NCBI GenBank assembly: GCA_015661795.1
Contig: DQVJ01000013.1
Span: 1 to 7,552 of the forward strand
DNA from: Sulfurovum sp.
GTDB taxonomy: Bacteria > Campylobacterota > Campylobacteria > Campylobacterales > Sulfurovaceae
DNA: 7,552 nt
Direction of reading: 5' to 3'
Shown here: piece by piece, positions 1 to 5,913 of the stretch
Layout of the letters: the number at the start of each line of letters is the position of its first letter
Position numbering within the stretch: position 1 is the stretch's first letter
Made by a program: the position numbers and the translations under genes
The notes under the pieces: generated by a model
Told to the model about the DNA's origin: nothing
The model's input: only the letters and a program-made list of their open reading frames with translations
Databases searched by the model: none

Positions 1-32
1 CCATCAATTTCTATTACATCATCTTTAGCCAT
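1..32 (-). CDS. infA: Translation initiation factor IF-1, N-terminal fragment (runs off the window)
   Basis: Only the first ten codons and two bases are visible, reading MAKDDVIEID and then a GG that begins the next codon, probably glycine. This matches the conserved IF-1 N-terminus (E. coli begins MAKEDNIEMQG). IF-1 is a small OB-fold protein that occupies the A site of the 30S subunit during initiation. The ATG at 32..30 has a good Shine-Dalgarno, AAGGAAG at 45..39, about 8 nt upstream of the start when measured from the AAGGA core. The gene follows map on the same strand after a 64-nt AT-rich gap, and infA downstream of map is a familiar order at the end of this operon in many bacteria. 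The rest of the gene lies left of the window, so the call rests on ten residues plus context. Confidence 0.88.
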   Translation of the reverse strand, partial: MAKDDVIEID

Positions 33-96
33 GTATTTCTTCCTTTATGAATTGCATACTTATTGTATATTTAATTTTATATTTCTATCTTGAAAC
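33..96 (-). other. map-infA intergenic spacer, AT-rich
   Basis: This 64-nt stretch is the only real intergenic space in the window. It is very AT-rich, contains the infA Shine-Dalgarno at 39..45, and shows no hairpin followed by a T-run that would act as an intrinsic terminator. The only inverted repeat seen is TATG/CATA at about 46..58, too short to matter. Transcription probably reads through into infA, possibly reinforced by a local promoter (see the separate promoter entry). Confidence 0.7.
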
Positions 97-111
97 CTAT
101 ACTTCAGTCAA
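82..111 (-). promoter_or_regulatory. Weak candidate promoter for infA
   Basis: On the minus strand TTGACT (111..106, five of six matches to the sigma-70 -35 box, inside the last codons of map) is followed after 18 nt by TAGAAA (87..82, four of six matches to TATAAT). A transcript would start near 75 and carry a leader of roughly 40 nt before the infA ATG. A second -10-like hexamer, TACAAT at 67..62, has no partner at normal spacing. In AT-rich DNA such matches occur by chance, and Campylobacterota promoters often lack a -35 box, so this is only a candidate. Confidence 0.22.
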
Positions 112-852
112 GATTACAGCTTTCCCATCTACTACGGCCACTTGGTGTTCATAGTGTGAAGACTTCAAACCATCATCACTTATTACTGACCATTGATCCT
201 CAAGCAATACAGGTTGACCACTCTTTTGACATACCATAGGCTCCAAGCAAAAGACCATACCATTCTTAATTTTGGGTCCCTGATTAGGCTTGCCTTCTAG
301 ATAATTTGGTATATTCGGCTCATCATGAGGTTTTGTACCTATCCCATGACCACAATAATCGCGTAAAGGTACATACCCTGCCTCAGTAATATAGTCTTCA
401 AGAAGTTTAGTCAACTCTTTAAAACGCATACCCTCTCTAATAGAATCTATTGCATGATAGAGTGCCCCTTTAGAACACTCTATCAATGCATAATCTTCTT
501 CTGAAACAGTACCTACTGCCATCGTAATAGCTGCATCACCAAAATAACCATCCAGTTTTGTACCAATATCTAATCCCAAGATATCTCCTTCTTGCACAAT
601 AGTATCATCTGGAACACCATGAATACACACTTCATTCAATGAGGTGCATACTGAACCTGTAAAACCATATAAACCTTTAAAAGAAGGAATTGCCCCTTTT
701 TCACGAATATATGCTTCACCTAAAGTATCAATTTCTTTGAGTGTCATACCTGGTTTTACAAGATTTTGAAGATGTTGGAGGGTAAGACCGACAATCTTGC
801 CAGCTGCACGCAGCTTAGCAATTTCATCTGGTTTTCTAATAGCAATAGCCAT
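97..852 (-). CDS. map: Type I methionine aminopeptidase
   Basis: This 251-residue protein removes the initiator methionine from nascent proteins whose second residue is small; it is a cytosolic metal enzyme working near the ribosomal exit tunnel. All five metal ligands of the pita-bread fold are present at the expected spacing: D95 (LGLDIG), D106 (GYFGDAA), H169 (YCGHGIG), E204 (CLEPM) and E235 (HYEHQ). The substrate-site histidines H78 (CIHGV) and H176 (KPHDEP) are also present. There is no N-terminal zinc-finger extension, so it is the short bacterial class, close to E. coli Map (264 aa). The ATG at 852..850 overlaps the secY stop by one base (TAATG), implying coupled translation. The Shine-Dalgarno is weak, only TAGG about 6 nt upstream. 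The stop is TAG. adk, which lies between secY and map in Bacillus-type operons, is absent. Confidence 0.98.
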   Translation of the reverse strand: MAIAIRKPDEIAKLRAAGKIVGLTLQHLQNLVKPGMTLKEIDTLGEAYIREKGAIPSFKGLYGFTGSVCTSLNEVCIHGVPDDTIVQEGDILGLDIGTKLDGYFGDAAITMAVGTVSEEDYALIECSKGALYHAIDSIREGMRFKELTKLLEDYITEAGYVPLRDYCGHGIGTKPHDEPNIPNYLEGKPNQGPKIKNGMVFCLEPMVCQKSGQPVLLEDQWSVISDDGLKSSHYEHQVAVVDGKAVILTEV

Positions 853-2114
853 TATAAACCTACGTTACCTAAAGTATCATATTGATTCATGGTTCTTTGT
901 GCTTCGATTTTTCTCATTGTATCAAGTGCAACTTGAACGATAATAAGTACAGCAACCCCACCGAAGTAGAATGATGCCCCCATACCTGAGATAATCATAA
1001 ATGGTATCGTAGAAATAATAGCAAGGTACACTGCACCTGAACCAGTCAATCTACTTGCCACTTCATTCAAAAACTCTTTCGTATGTTCACCTGGTCTCAC
1101 CCCAGGAATAAAACCACCTTGGCGCTTCAAATTATCAGCAATGTCTTTCGCATTAAATGCAATAGATGCATAAAAGAAGGCGAAGAACATCACGAGCAAG
1201 AAAGTTACAACATTAAATGTAATACCCCCTGGAGCTAAAGAGTCTGCTATAGCAGTTGCAAACTCATTTGTTGTTGATTGTAACATTGTCAAAGGGAACA
1301 TCAAAATAGCTGATGCAAAAATAGGAGGGATAACACCCGAAAGGTTTACTTTGACAGGAATGTAATTCATCACTCTTTTTGTTTGATTCTGCATAATCGT
1401 TTTTCTTGAGTATGAAATCGGGACTCTACGCTCACCAAGTTCCACGTAAATAATAGCTAAGATAGTAATAAGCATAATGGCTAAGATACCAAGTACTACC
1501 AAAAAGTTCATCTCCCCACTGTTTACAGCAGCAAATGTTTGACCTATAGCAGAAGGAAGACCTGACACAATACCTGCAAAGATAATAAGAGATATACCAT
1601 TACCTATACCTTTTTGTGTAATTTGCTCACCTATCCACATCAATAACATAGTCCCCGCCAACATTGAAAAAGTTGTGATTACTGTAAACATTGTAGGGTC
1701 AATCATTACAGCACTTTGTCCGGCACGTCCAGTCATACTTTGTAGTCCCATAGAGACACCAATAGCTTGAACAACCGTAATAAAAATAGTGAAATAACGA
1801 ATAATTTGCATATATTTTTGCATACCGTCACGTTCTTTTTTCATTTGACCAAGTGCGGGGAAAGTAGCTGCAAGGAGTTCCATCACGATGGATGCAGTAA
1901 TATAAGGCATAATACCTAAAGAGATAATACTAAGTCGTTCAACGGCACCGCCAGAGAACATATTTAACATACCAACACCATTGCCTGTGTTGTTATCAAA
2001 AAATTCTTTGATAACAGCGAGGTCAACACCTGGTGTTGGAACATAGGCTAAAACTCTGTACGCAAATAGAAACCCTAATGTAATAAGGATTTTTTGAGTT
2101 AAAGCATTGCCCAT
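852..2114 (-). CDS. secY: Preprotein translocase channel subunit SecY
   Basis: SecY is the inner-membrane channel of the SecYEG translocon; it works with SecA for secretion and with ribosomes and SRP for membrane insertion. The 420-residue protein shows ten hydrophobic segments at approximately 8-26, 62-85, 107-124, 141-162, 170-190, 203-225, 257-277, 298-320, 361-379 and 384-400. The plug region (48-60, GMLNMFSGGAVER) follows TM1. The cytosolic C5 loop (ERRVPISYSRK, 228-238) and C6 loop are conserved, including R340 in PGVRPG, equivalent to E. coli R357, which is needed for SecA-driven transport. It is somewhat shorter than E. coli SecY (443 aa), with a short C-terminal tail. The start is 2 nt after the rplO stop. 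Its Shine-Dalgarno is poor (GCGGA about 8 nt upstream) compared with the ribosomal genes. Confidence 0.99.
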   Translation of the reverse strand: MGNALTQKILITLGFLFAYRVLAYVPTPGVDLAVIKEFFDNNTGNGVGMLNMFSGGAVERLSIISLGIMPYITASIVMELLAATFPALGQMKKERDGMQKYMQIIRYFTIFITVVQAIGVSMGLQSMTGRAGQSAVMIDPTMFTVITTFSMLAGTMLLMWIGEQITQKGIGNGISLIIFAGIVSGLPSAIGQTFAAVNSGEMNFLVVLGILAIMLITILAIIYVELGERRVPISYSRKTIMQNQTKRVMNYIPVKVNLSGVIPPIFASAILMFPLTMLQSTTNEFATAIADSLAPGGITFNVVTFLLVMFFAFFYASIAFNAKDIADNLKRQGGFIPGVRPGEHTKEFLNEVASRLTGSGAVYLAIISTIPFMIISGMGASFYFGGVAVLIIVQVALDTMRKIEAQRTMNQYDTLGNVGL

Positions 2115-2116
2115 GA

Positions 2117-2515
2117 TTATTTTCCGCTTGTTGTAACAGCTTCATCTTTGATTTTAGCAGCAAGATCTTTTGCACTGGCACCAATCAACTTCACTCTTGT
2201 TACTGATTTACCAAGCTTATGTACTGACTTGATAGATTCAATTGTAATCTCAGCAAGTTCAGCAACTGCTTTGATTTTTTCTACATTGATTACATATGGT
2301 TTTTCTACTTTAGAAGTAAAACCAATTTTAGGTAATCTTTTGTAAAGTGGCATTTGCCCACCTTCAAAACCTCTTTTTTTAGAGTAACCAGATCTTGACT
2401 TTTGACCTTTGTTACCACGTCCAGCTGTTTTACCTGTACCTGAACCCTGCCCTCGTCCAACTCTTTTTCTATTTTTCGTTGAACCAGGTGCTGGTTGTAA
2501 ATTATGTAAACCCAT
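2117..2515 (-). CDS. rplO: 50S ribosomal protein L15
   Basis: L15 joins the large subunit late in assembly and threads a long basic N-terminal extension through 23S rRNA. The 132-residue product has the typical Gly/Arg/Lys-rich extension (VGRGQGSGTGKTAGRGNKG, 19-37), then RGFEGGQMPLYKRLPKIGF (48-66) and a compact C-terminal domain with VTRVKLIG (105-112). E. coli L15 has 144 residues; the shorter C-terminus here agrees with what I recall for Campylobacterota. The start has a strong AAGGGG Shine-Dalgarno fused to the rpsE stop (TAAGGGGTAATTATG) with 9 nt between the genes. In most Proteobacteria rpmD (L30) sits between rpsE and rplO; here there is no room for it. Confidence 0.98.
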   Translation of the reverse strand: MGLHNLQPAPGSTKNRKRVGRGQGSGTGKTAGRGNKGQKSRSGYSKKRGFEGGQMPLYKRLPKIGFTSKVEKPYVINVEKIKAVAELAEITIESIKSVHKLGKSVTRVKLIGASAKDLAAKIKDEAVTTSGK

Positions 2516-2524
2516 AATTACCCC

Positions 2525-2986
2525 TTACGCTTTGATTCTAGTAAGTGCTTGAATTGTAGCCCTTACTAGGTTATTTGGGTTGTTAGAACCGATTGATTTG
2601 CTAAGAACATCTTGGATGCCTGCAAGCTCAAGTACTGGTCTAGCAGCACCACCAGCAATAACACCTGTACCTTCAGACGCTGGTCTAAGTACAATACGGC
2701 TGGCATTGAATTTATGTTCAATGTCATGTGCTATTGTTGTTCCTTTGATGTTTACTTTCACAAGGTTTTTGTGTGCATCATCTACCGCTTTTTTAATTGC
2801 ATCTGGTACTTCTTTAGCTTTTCCAAATCCATATCCAACTGTACCTTTTTTGTCACCAATCACGACAAGTGCAGTAAATCTAAATCTTCTACCACCCTTA
2901 ACAACTTTAGTAACACGACCGATATTAACAATTACTTCTTCGAATTCTTTTTCGACTTCTTCGTTTTGATTATTATTTTGCATCAT
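2525..2986 (-). CDS. rpsE: 30S ribosomal protein S5
   Basis: S5 lies on the back of the 30S subunit near the mRNA entry channel and contributes to decoding accuracy. The 153-residue protein has the S5 double-stranded-RNA-binding domain at about 16-80, including the VVKGGRRFRF loop (28-37) where spectinomycin-resistance changes fall in other bacteria. The C-terminal domain follows at about 90-150, with the conserved PASEGTGVIAGG (102-113). The first dozen or so residues are Asn/Glu-rich and poorly conserved. Two tandem ATGs open the frame: 2986..2984 and 2983..2981. The Shine-Dalgarno AAGGA at 2994..2990 is 3 nt from the first and 6 nt from the second, so the second (152 aa) may be the main start. 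The rplR stop is embedded in this Shine-Dalgarno (TTTTAAGGAAGC). Confidence 0.98.
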   Translation of the reverse strand: MMQNNNQNEEVEKEFEEVIVNIGRVTKVVKGGRRFRFTALVVIGDKKGTVGYGFGKAKEVPDAIKKAVDDAHKNLVKVNIKGTTIAHDIEHKFNASRIVLRPASEGTGVIAGGAARPVLELAGIQDVLSKSIGSNNPNNLVRATIQALTRIKA

Positions 2987-2987
2987 G

Positions 2988-2994
2988 CTTCCTT
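2988..2994 (-). promoter_or_regulatory. rpsE Shine-Dalgarno overlapping the rplR stop codon
   Basis: AAGGAAG lies immediately before two tandem ATGs. The AAGGA core leaves 3 nt to the first ATG, shorter than usual, and 6 nt to the second, which is near optimal. Its first two A residues belong to the TAA of rplR, so a terminating ribosome sits on the re-initiation site. This spacing favours the second ATG at 2983. Confidence 0.75.
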
Positions 2995-3349
2995 AAAACT
3001 TAATTCCAGCTTCTCTAAGCCCATCAGCAAATGAAGCAACAACACCATGGTACAAGTAACCATTTCTGTCGAATACTACATTTTCAATGTTTTTAGAAGC
3101 AAGATTTTTAGCCATCTCAGCAGCTACCTTTTTAACATCTTCTTTGTTAGATTTTAAACCAAGTTTTCTTCCATCTACAGCTACCAATGTAACACCAGTT
3201 GTGTCATTGATTGCTTGTGCATAGAAGTATTTATTAGATTTAAACACAGATAATCTAGGAAGAGTATCTGTTCCGAAGATTTTACCTCTCACTCTAGCTT
3301 TTCTTTGAGCGCGAAGTTTATTTTTTCTCTTTTGAATACTTTTTAACAT
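2993..3349 (-). CDS. rplR: 50S ribosomal protein L18
   Basis: L18 binds 5S rRNA and, with L5, helps install it in the central protuberance of the 50S subunit. The 118-residue length matches the family (E. coli 117). The N-terminus is basic (SIQKRKNKLRAQRKARVRGK, 4-23), as expected for the flexible rRNA-contacting tail. The conserved core includes PRLSVFKSNKYFYAQ (31-45), FDRNGYLYHGVV (93-104) and the C-terminal ADGLREAGIKF (108-118). The start has an AAGGGG Shine-Dalgarno fused to the rplF stop (TAAGGGGCGAAAAGTATG), 12 nt after rplF. Confidence 0.98.
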   Translation of the reverse strand: MLKSIQKRKNKLRAQRKARVRGKIFGTDTLPRLSVFKSNKYFYAQAINDTTGVTLVAVDGRKLGLKSNKEDVKKVAAEMAKNLASKNIENVVFDRNGYLYHGVVASFADGLREAGIKF

Positions 3350-3361
3350 ACTTTTCGCCCC

Positions 3362-3898
3362 TTACTTACCAGCTGCTTTACCAGCTTTTCTGATGATAAC
3401 TTCATCTGTGTACTTCACACCTTTACCTTTGTAAGGCTCTGGTGGTCTGAATGATCTAATTTCTGCTGCTGCTTGACCAACAGCTTGCTTGTCTGTTCCG
3501 CTAATTGTAATGATATTCTTCTCAACTTTCATTTCAAGTCCTTCAGGAATATCATAGTTAACATCATGAGAAAATCCAAGTTGAAGATTAAGTACTTTAC
3601 CTTGAACTGCTGCTCTATAACCAACTCCATTGATTTCTAAAGATTTTGTATACCCTTTATCTAATCCGATGATGATATTATTGAACAACGCTCTGTATGT
3701 TCCCCAAAATGCTGCATCTTGTTTCTCTTCACCTACTCTAGTAAAAGTAACTTCTGAACCATCAATAGAGATTTCTACTCTACCGTGTGTTTCAAGTCTT
3801 TTTTCAAGATTGCCCTTCTTAGCCACGAGACATGTACCGTCAACTGATACATCAATACCACTTGCCACGGTAACTGGTCTTTTTCCTACTCTTGACAT
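3362..3898 (-). CDS. rplF: 50S ribosomal protein L6
   Basis: L6 binds 23S rRNA beside the sarcin-ricin loop, near the elongation-factor site. The 178-residue protein matches the family length (E. coli 177) and has the two related alpha/beta domains: the first at about 1-82, starting SRVGKRPV, and the second at about 83-170, starting near SLEINGVGYRA (86-96). The L6 signature PEPYKGKGVKY is at 153-163. The start at 3898 has an AAGGAG Shine-Dalgarno fused to the rpsH stop (TAAGGAGATAAGATG), with 9 nt between the genes. Confidence 0.98.
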   Translation of the reverse strand: MSRVGKRPVTVASGIDVSVDGTCLVAKKGNLEKRLETHGRVEISIDGSEVTFTRVGEEKQDAAFWGTYRALFNNIIIGLDKGYTKSLEINGVGYRAAVQGKVLNLQLGFSHDVNYDIPEGLEMKVEKNIITISGTDKQAVGQAAAEIRSFRPPEPYKGKGVKYTDEVIIRKAGKAAGK

Positions 3899-3907
3899 CT
3901 TATCTCC

Positions 3908-4303
3908 TTACCAAATACTACAGATTACTTCGCCACCGATGCCACGTTTAAACGCTTCATCATTAGCAATAACACCTTGAGAAGTAGAAACTATCAAAGT
4001 ACCGTAACCATTTTTAAATGTTCTTATTTCATCTTTACCTTGGTGTACTCGACGCCCTGGTTTAGAAATCTTTTTTATCTCATTAATAACACTTTTTTCA
4101 TTCTCATCATATTTGAGCACTACTTTAATCGTTTTCTTATTACCATCTTCTTTTACTTTAAAAGATTCTAAGTATCCTTTATCTACCAAAATAGATACAG
4201 TAGCCTCAATCGTTTTTGAATGAAGTAGTGTTGTTACGTCTAGTCTTCTTTGCGCAGCATTTCTTATACGAGTAAGAGAATCTGCAATTATATCTGTCAT
4301 CAT
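3908..4303 (-). CDS. rpsH: 30S ribosomal protein S8
   Basis: S8 is an early binder of 16S rRNA in the central domain and in E. coli is the translational repressor of the spc operon. The 131-residue product has the N-terminal DIIADSLTRIRNA (4-16) and the C-terminal signature GTLIVSTSQGVIANDEA (101-117), ending GEVICSIW. Tandem ATGs occur at 4303..4301 and 4300..4298. The AAGGAG Shine-Dalgarno at 4318..4313 is 9 nt from the first and 12 nt from the second, so the first is preferred, though one residue either way cannot be settled. The site is fused to the rpsN stop (TAAGGAG). An S8-binding site in this mRNA could not be recognised by eye. Confidence 0.98.
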   Translation of the reverse strand: MMTDIIADSLTRIRNAAQRRLDVTTLLHSKTIEATVSILVDKGYLESFKVKEDGNKKTIKVVLKYDENEKSVINEIKKISKPGRRVHQGKDEIRTFKNGYGTLIVSTSQGVIANDEAFKRGIGGEVICSIW

Positions 4304-4312
4304 CTTTTTATT

Positions 4313-4318
4313 CTCCTT
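4313..4318 (-). promoter_or_regulatory. rpsH Shine-Dalgarno overlapping the rpsN stop codon
   Basis: AAGGAG shares two bases with the rpsN TAA. It is 9 nt from the first of two tandem ATGs and 12 nt from the second, which supports the first as the rpsH start. Confidence 0.75.
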
Positions 4319-4502
4319 ACCAGCTTGCTTTACGCATACCAGGGATAAGTCCCTCGTTTGCCATTTTTCTTAAACACACACGGCAAAGACCAAAGTCTCT
4401 GTATACTGAGTGAGGTCTACCACAAATGTTACATCTTGTATAAGCTTGTGAAGAGAATTTTGGTTTTCTCTTCTGCTTAGCAATCATTGATTTCTTAGCC
4501 AT
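4317..4502 (-). CDS. rpsN: 30S ribosomal protein S14, zinc-binding (type Z)
   Basis: S14 sits in the head of the 30S subunit. This is the short 61-residue form with an intact zinc ribbon: C24 and C27 (CNIC), then C40 and C43 (CRVC), in contrast to the 101-residue zinc-free E. coli protein. The C-terminal LIPGMRKASW is the conserved S14 ending. The ATG at 4502..4500 overlaps the rplE stop by one base (TAATG), with AAGGGAG about 6 nt upstream inside rplE. Carrying only the Zn form here means ribosome assembly uses zinc; many bacteria keep a second zinc-free copy elsewhere under Zur control, which this window cannot show. Confidence 0.99.
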   Translation of the reverse strand: MAKKSMIAKQKRKPKFSSQAYTRCNICGRPHSVYRDFGLCRVCLRKMANEGLIPGMRKASW

Positions 4503-5047
4503 TAGTTTCTCCCTTTAGCAAAAGGCATACCGAGCTTTTCTAAAAGCGCGAAACCTTCTTTATCAGATTCAGTACTTGTAACAATAACAATGTTCATACC
4601 ATGTGTCTTGATTACTTTGTCAAATTCTACTTCTGGAAACATCAGTTGTTCTTGAAGACCGAAGTTATAGTTACCACGTCCATCAAAACCTTTTCTTGGT
4701 GTTCCTCTAAAATCTTTTACTCTTGGAAGAGCAATAGACACAAGTTTATCAAAGAAGTTATACATATTGTCACCTCTAAGCGTTACTCTGATACCTGTTG
4801 GTGCACCTTCTCTTGCTTTAAAACCTGCAACCGATTTTCTTGCATTTACTACGACTGCTTTTTGTCCAGCAATCAATGAAATAGTATCAGCCATGTTTGC
4901 AATCAGCTTAGAGTCTTTTCCCTCTTCACCTGCACCCACAGAAATTACTATTTTTTCAAGCTTAGGAGTCTGCATCGGGTTTTTAATCCCACATTCTTCA
5001 CGAAGGGCGGGAACGATGTCATTGTACTTTTGCTTCATTCTACTCAT
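4502..5047 (-). CDS. rplE: 50S ribosomal protein L5
   Basis: L5 binds 5S rRNA and forms part of the central protuberance, contacting P-site tRNA and the 30S head. The 181-residue protein (E. coli 179) contains the L5 signature LEKIVISVGAGEEGKDSK (30-47), the conserved GFKAREGAPTGIRVTLRG (75-92) and FRGTPRKGFDGRGNYNFG (113-130). Two in-frame ATGs are possible: 5047 (MSRMKQKYND) and 5038 (MKQKYND). A Shine-Dalgarno-like AGAGG lies within the end of rplX, 9 nt upstream of the first, so the longer form is chosen. The gene follows rplX after 4 nt. In E. coli the S8 repressor site sits at this rplX-rplE boundary; no equivalent structure is obvious here. Confidence 0.98.
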   Translation of the reverse strand: MSRMKQKYNDIVPALREECGIKNPMQTPKLEKIVISVGAGEEGKDSKLIANMADTISLIAGQKAVVVNARKSVAGFKAREGAPTGIRVTLRGDNMYNFFDKLVSIALPRVKDFRGTPRKGFDGRGNYNFGLQEQLMFPEVEFDKVIKTHGMNIVIVTSTESDKEGFALLEKLGMPFAKGRN

Positions 5048-5051
5048 AAGA

Positions 5052-5285
5052 TTATGCCTCTACTTTTTTTACATTTGAGATATGGATAGGCATTTCAATA
5101 TTCGCAAATCCACCCTCTTTATTTTGTTCTGTTGGTTTCACAGCTTTTTTAGCCATCTTGCAACCTGAAACAATCACCGCATCTTTTTTAGTAAGTACCT
5201 GAAGAACTTCTCCAGTTGTACCTTTATCATCACCAGCAATAACCATTACAGTATCACCTTTTTTGATTTTAAATGTTTTTGCCAT
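5052..5285 (-). CDS. rplX: 50S ribosomal protein L24
   Basis: L24 is an assembly initiator that binds the 5' end of 23S rRNA near the tunnel exit. The 77-residue protein starts MAKTFKIKKGDTVMVIAGDDKG and carries the KOW motif at about 6-33. The in-frame ATG further upstream at 5315 was rejected: it would add ten residues (MYHLHRRYGS) unlike any L24, overlap rplN by 29 nt, and place the Shine-Dalgarno inside the coding region. The chosen ATG at 5285..5283 has a near-perfect GGAGG 9 nt upstream and begins one base after the rplN stop. E. coli L24 has 104 residues; short forms of about 77 are what I expect for Campylobacterota. Confidence 0.97.
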   Translation of the reverse strand: MAKTFKIKKGDTVMVIAGDDKGTTGEVLQVLTKKDAVIVSGCKMAKKAVKPTEQNKEGGFANIEMPIHISNVKKVEA

Positions 5286-5286
5286 A

Positions 5287-5655
5287 CTACCATACCTCCG
5301 GTGCAAGTGATACAATTTTCATAAAACCTGCATATCTTGTTTCACGACTTACAGGACCAAAGATACGCGTACCTATTGGCTCTCTTTTGTCATCAATGAT
5401 TACGGCTGCATTGTCATCAAAACGAATCAATGATCCATTTTCTCTTTGAATCTCTTTTTTTGTTCTTACAACAACAGCTTTAATAACCTTACCTTTTTTG
5501 ACTTTACCCGTTGGAAGTGCTTTCTTTACAGAAGCAACGATAACGTCACCTACAGATGCATATCTTCTTTTAGATCCACCAAGAACCTTGATACACATGA
5601 TTTCTTTTGCACCAGAATTGTCTGCTACATTTAATCTAGTAAAACCTTGGATCAT
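5287..5655 (-). CDS. rplN: 50S ribosomal protein L14
   Basis: L14 lies at the subunit interface beside L19 and takes part in intersubunit bridges; it is also the known docking site of the silencing factor RsfS. The 122-residue length matches the family (E. coli 123). Conserved segments are MIQGFTRLNVADNSGAKEIMC cut at residue 20 or so, GDVIVASVKKALPTG (36-50), IRFDDNAAVII (77-87), RIFGPVSRE (97-105) and the ending KIVSLAPEVW. The start overlaps the rpsQ stop by one base (TAATG), with a purine-rich GAGGGGAG upstream inside rpsQ. In E. coli rplN begins a separate transcript (spc); here it is fused to the S10 group. The stop is TAG. Confidence 0.99.
   Translation of the reverse strand: MIQGFTRLNVADNSGAKEIMCIKVLGGSKRRYASVGDVIVASVKKALPTGKVKKGKVIKAVVVRTKKEIQRENGSLIRFDDNAAVIIDDKREPIGTRIFGPVSRETRYAGFMKIVSLAPEVW
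5295..5299 (-). promoter_or_regulatory. rplX Shine-Dalgarno that fixes the start at 5285
   Basis: GGAGG on the minus strand lies inside the last codons of rplN, exactly 9 nt before ATG 5285..5283. It is among the strongest sites in the window and decides the L24 start against the upstream ATG at 5315, which it could not serve. Confidence 0.85.
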
Positions 5656-5903
5656 TACATTTCTCCCCTCTTCACTATTTCAAGAAGTCTGAAACTTTTA
5701 GTTTTAGAAAGTGGTCTACATTCAACTGCAGATACTGTATCTCCAACATTAATGTCATTTTTCTCATCATGAATCAAATATTTTTTAAATCTTTTTACAG
5801 TCTTGTGATATCTTGGGTGGAGAACACGTCTTTCAACTAAAACAGTTGCCGTCTTGTCTCCAGCCTTTTTAATCACAGTACCTTGTATTTGTCTTTTTGG
5901 CAT
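5655..5903 (-). CDS. rpsQ: 30S ribosomal protein S17
   Basis: S17 is a primary 16S rRNA-binding OB-fold protein that helps start 30S assembly from the 5' domain. The 82-residue protein (E. coli 84) shows RQIQGTVIKKAGDKTATVLV (4-23), HPRYHKTVKRFKKYLIHDE (29-47) and the S17 signature GDTVSAVECRPLSKTKSFRL (54-73). The start has AAGGGG fused to the rpmC stop (TAAGGGGTCATTAATG), 10 nt after rpmC. It ends in a TAATG overlap with rplN. Confidence 0.98.
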   Translation of the reverse strand: MPKRQIQGTVIKKAGDKTATVLVERRVLHPRYHKTVKRFKKYLIHDEKNDINVGDTVSAVECRPLSKTKSFRLLEIVKRGEM

Positions 5904-5913
5904 TAATGACCCC

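Noticed and set aside
46..58. Short inverted repeat TATG/CATA in the map-infA gap as a terminator or operator
   Set aside because: The stem is only four base pairs, AT-rich, and not followed by a T-run on the minus strand.
2612..3034. 140-codon open frame on the plus strand opposite rpsE
   Set aside because: Its translation is rich in Cys, Ser, Phe and Asn, typical of reading an AT-rich ribosomal gene antisense. It covers rpsE and the start of rplR, has no family resemblance, and no ribosome binding site was seen.
3630..3980. 116-codon plus-strand open frame opposite rplF and the rpsH end
   Set aside because: Antisense shadow of well-conserved genes with no recognisable protein content.
5030..5060. 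S8 feedback-binding structure at the rplX-rplE boundary, as in E. coli
   Set aside because: I could not form a convincing stem with the required internal loop by eye; an RNA covariance search would be needed to claim it.
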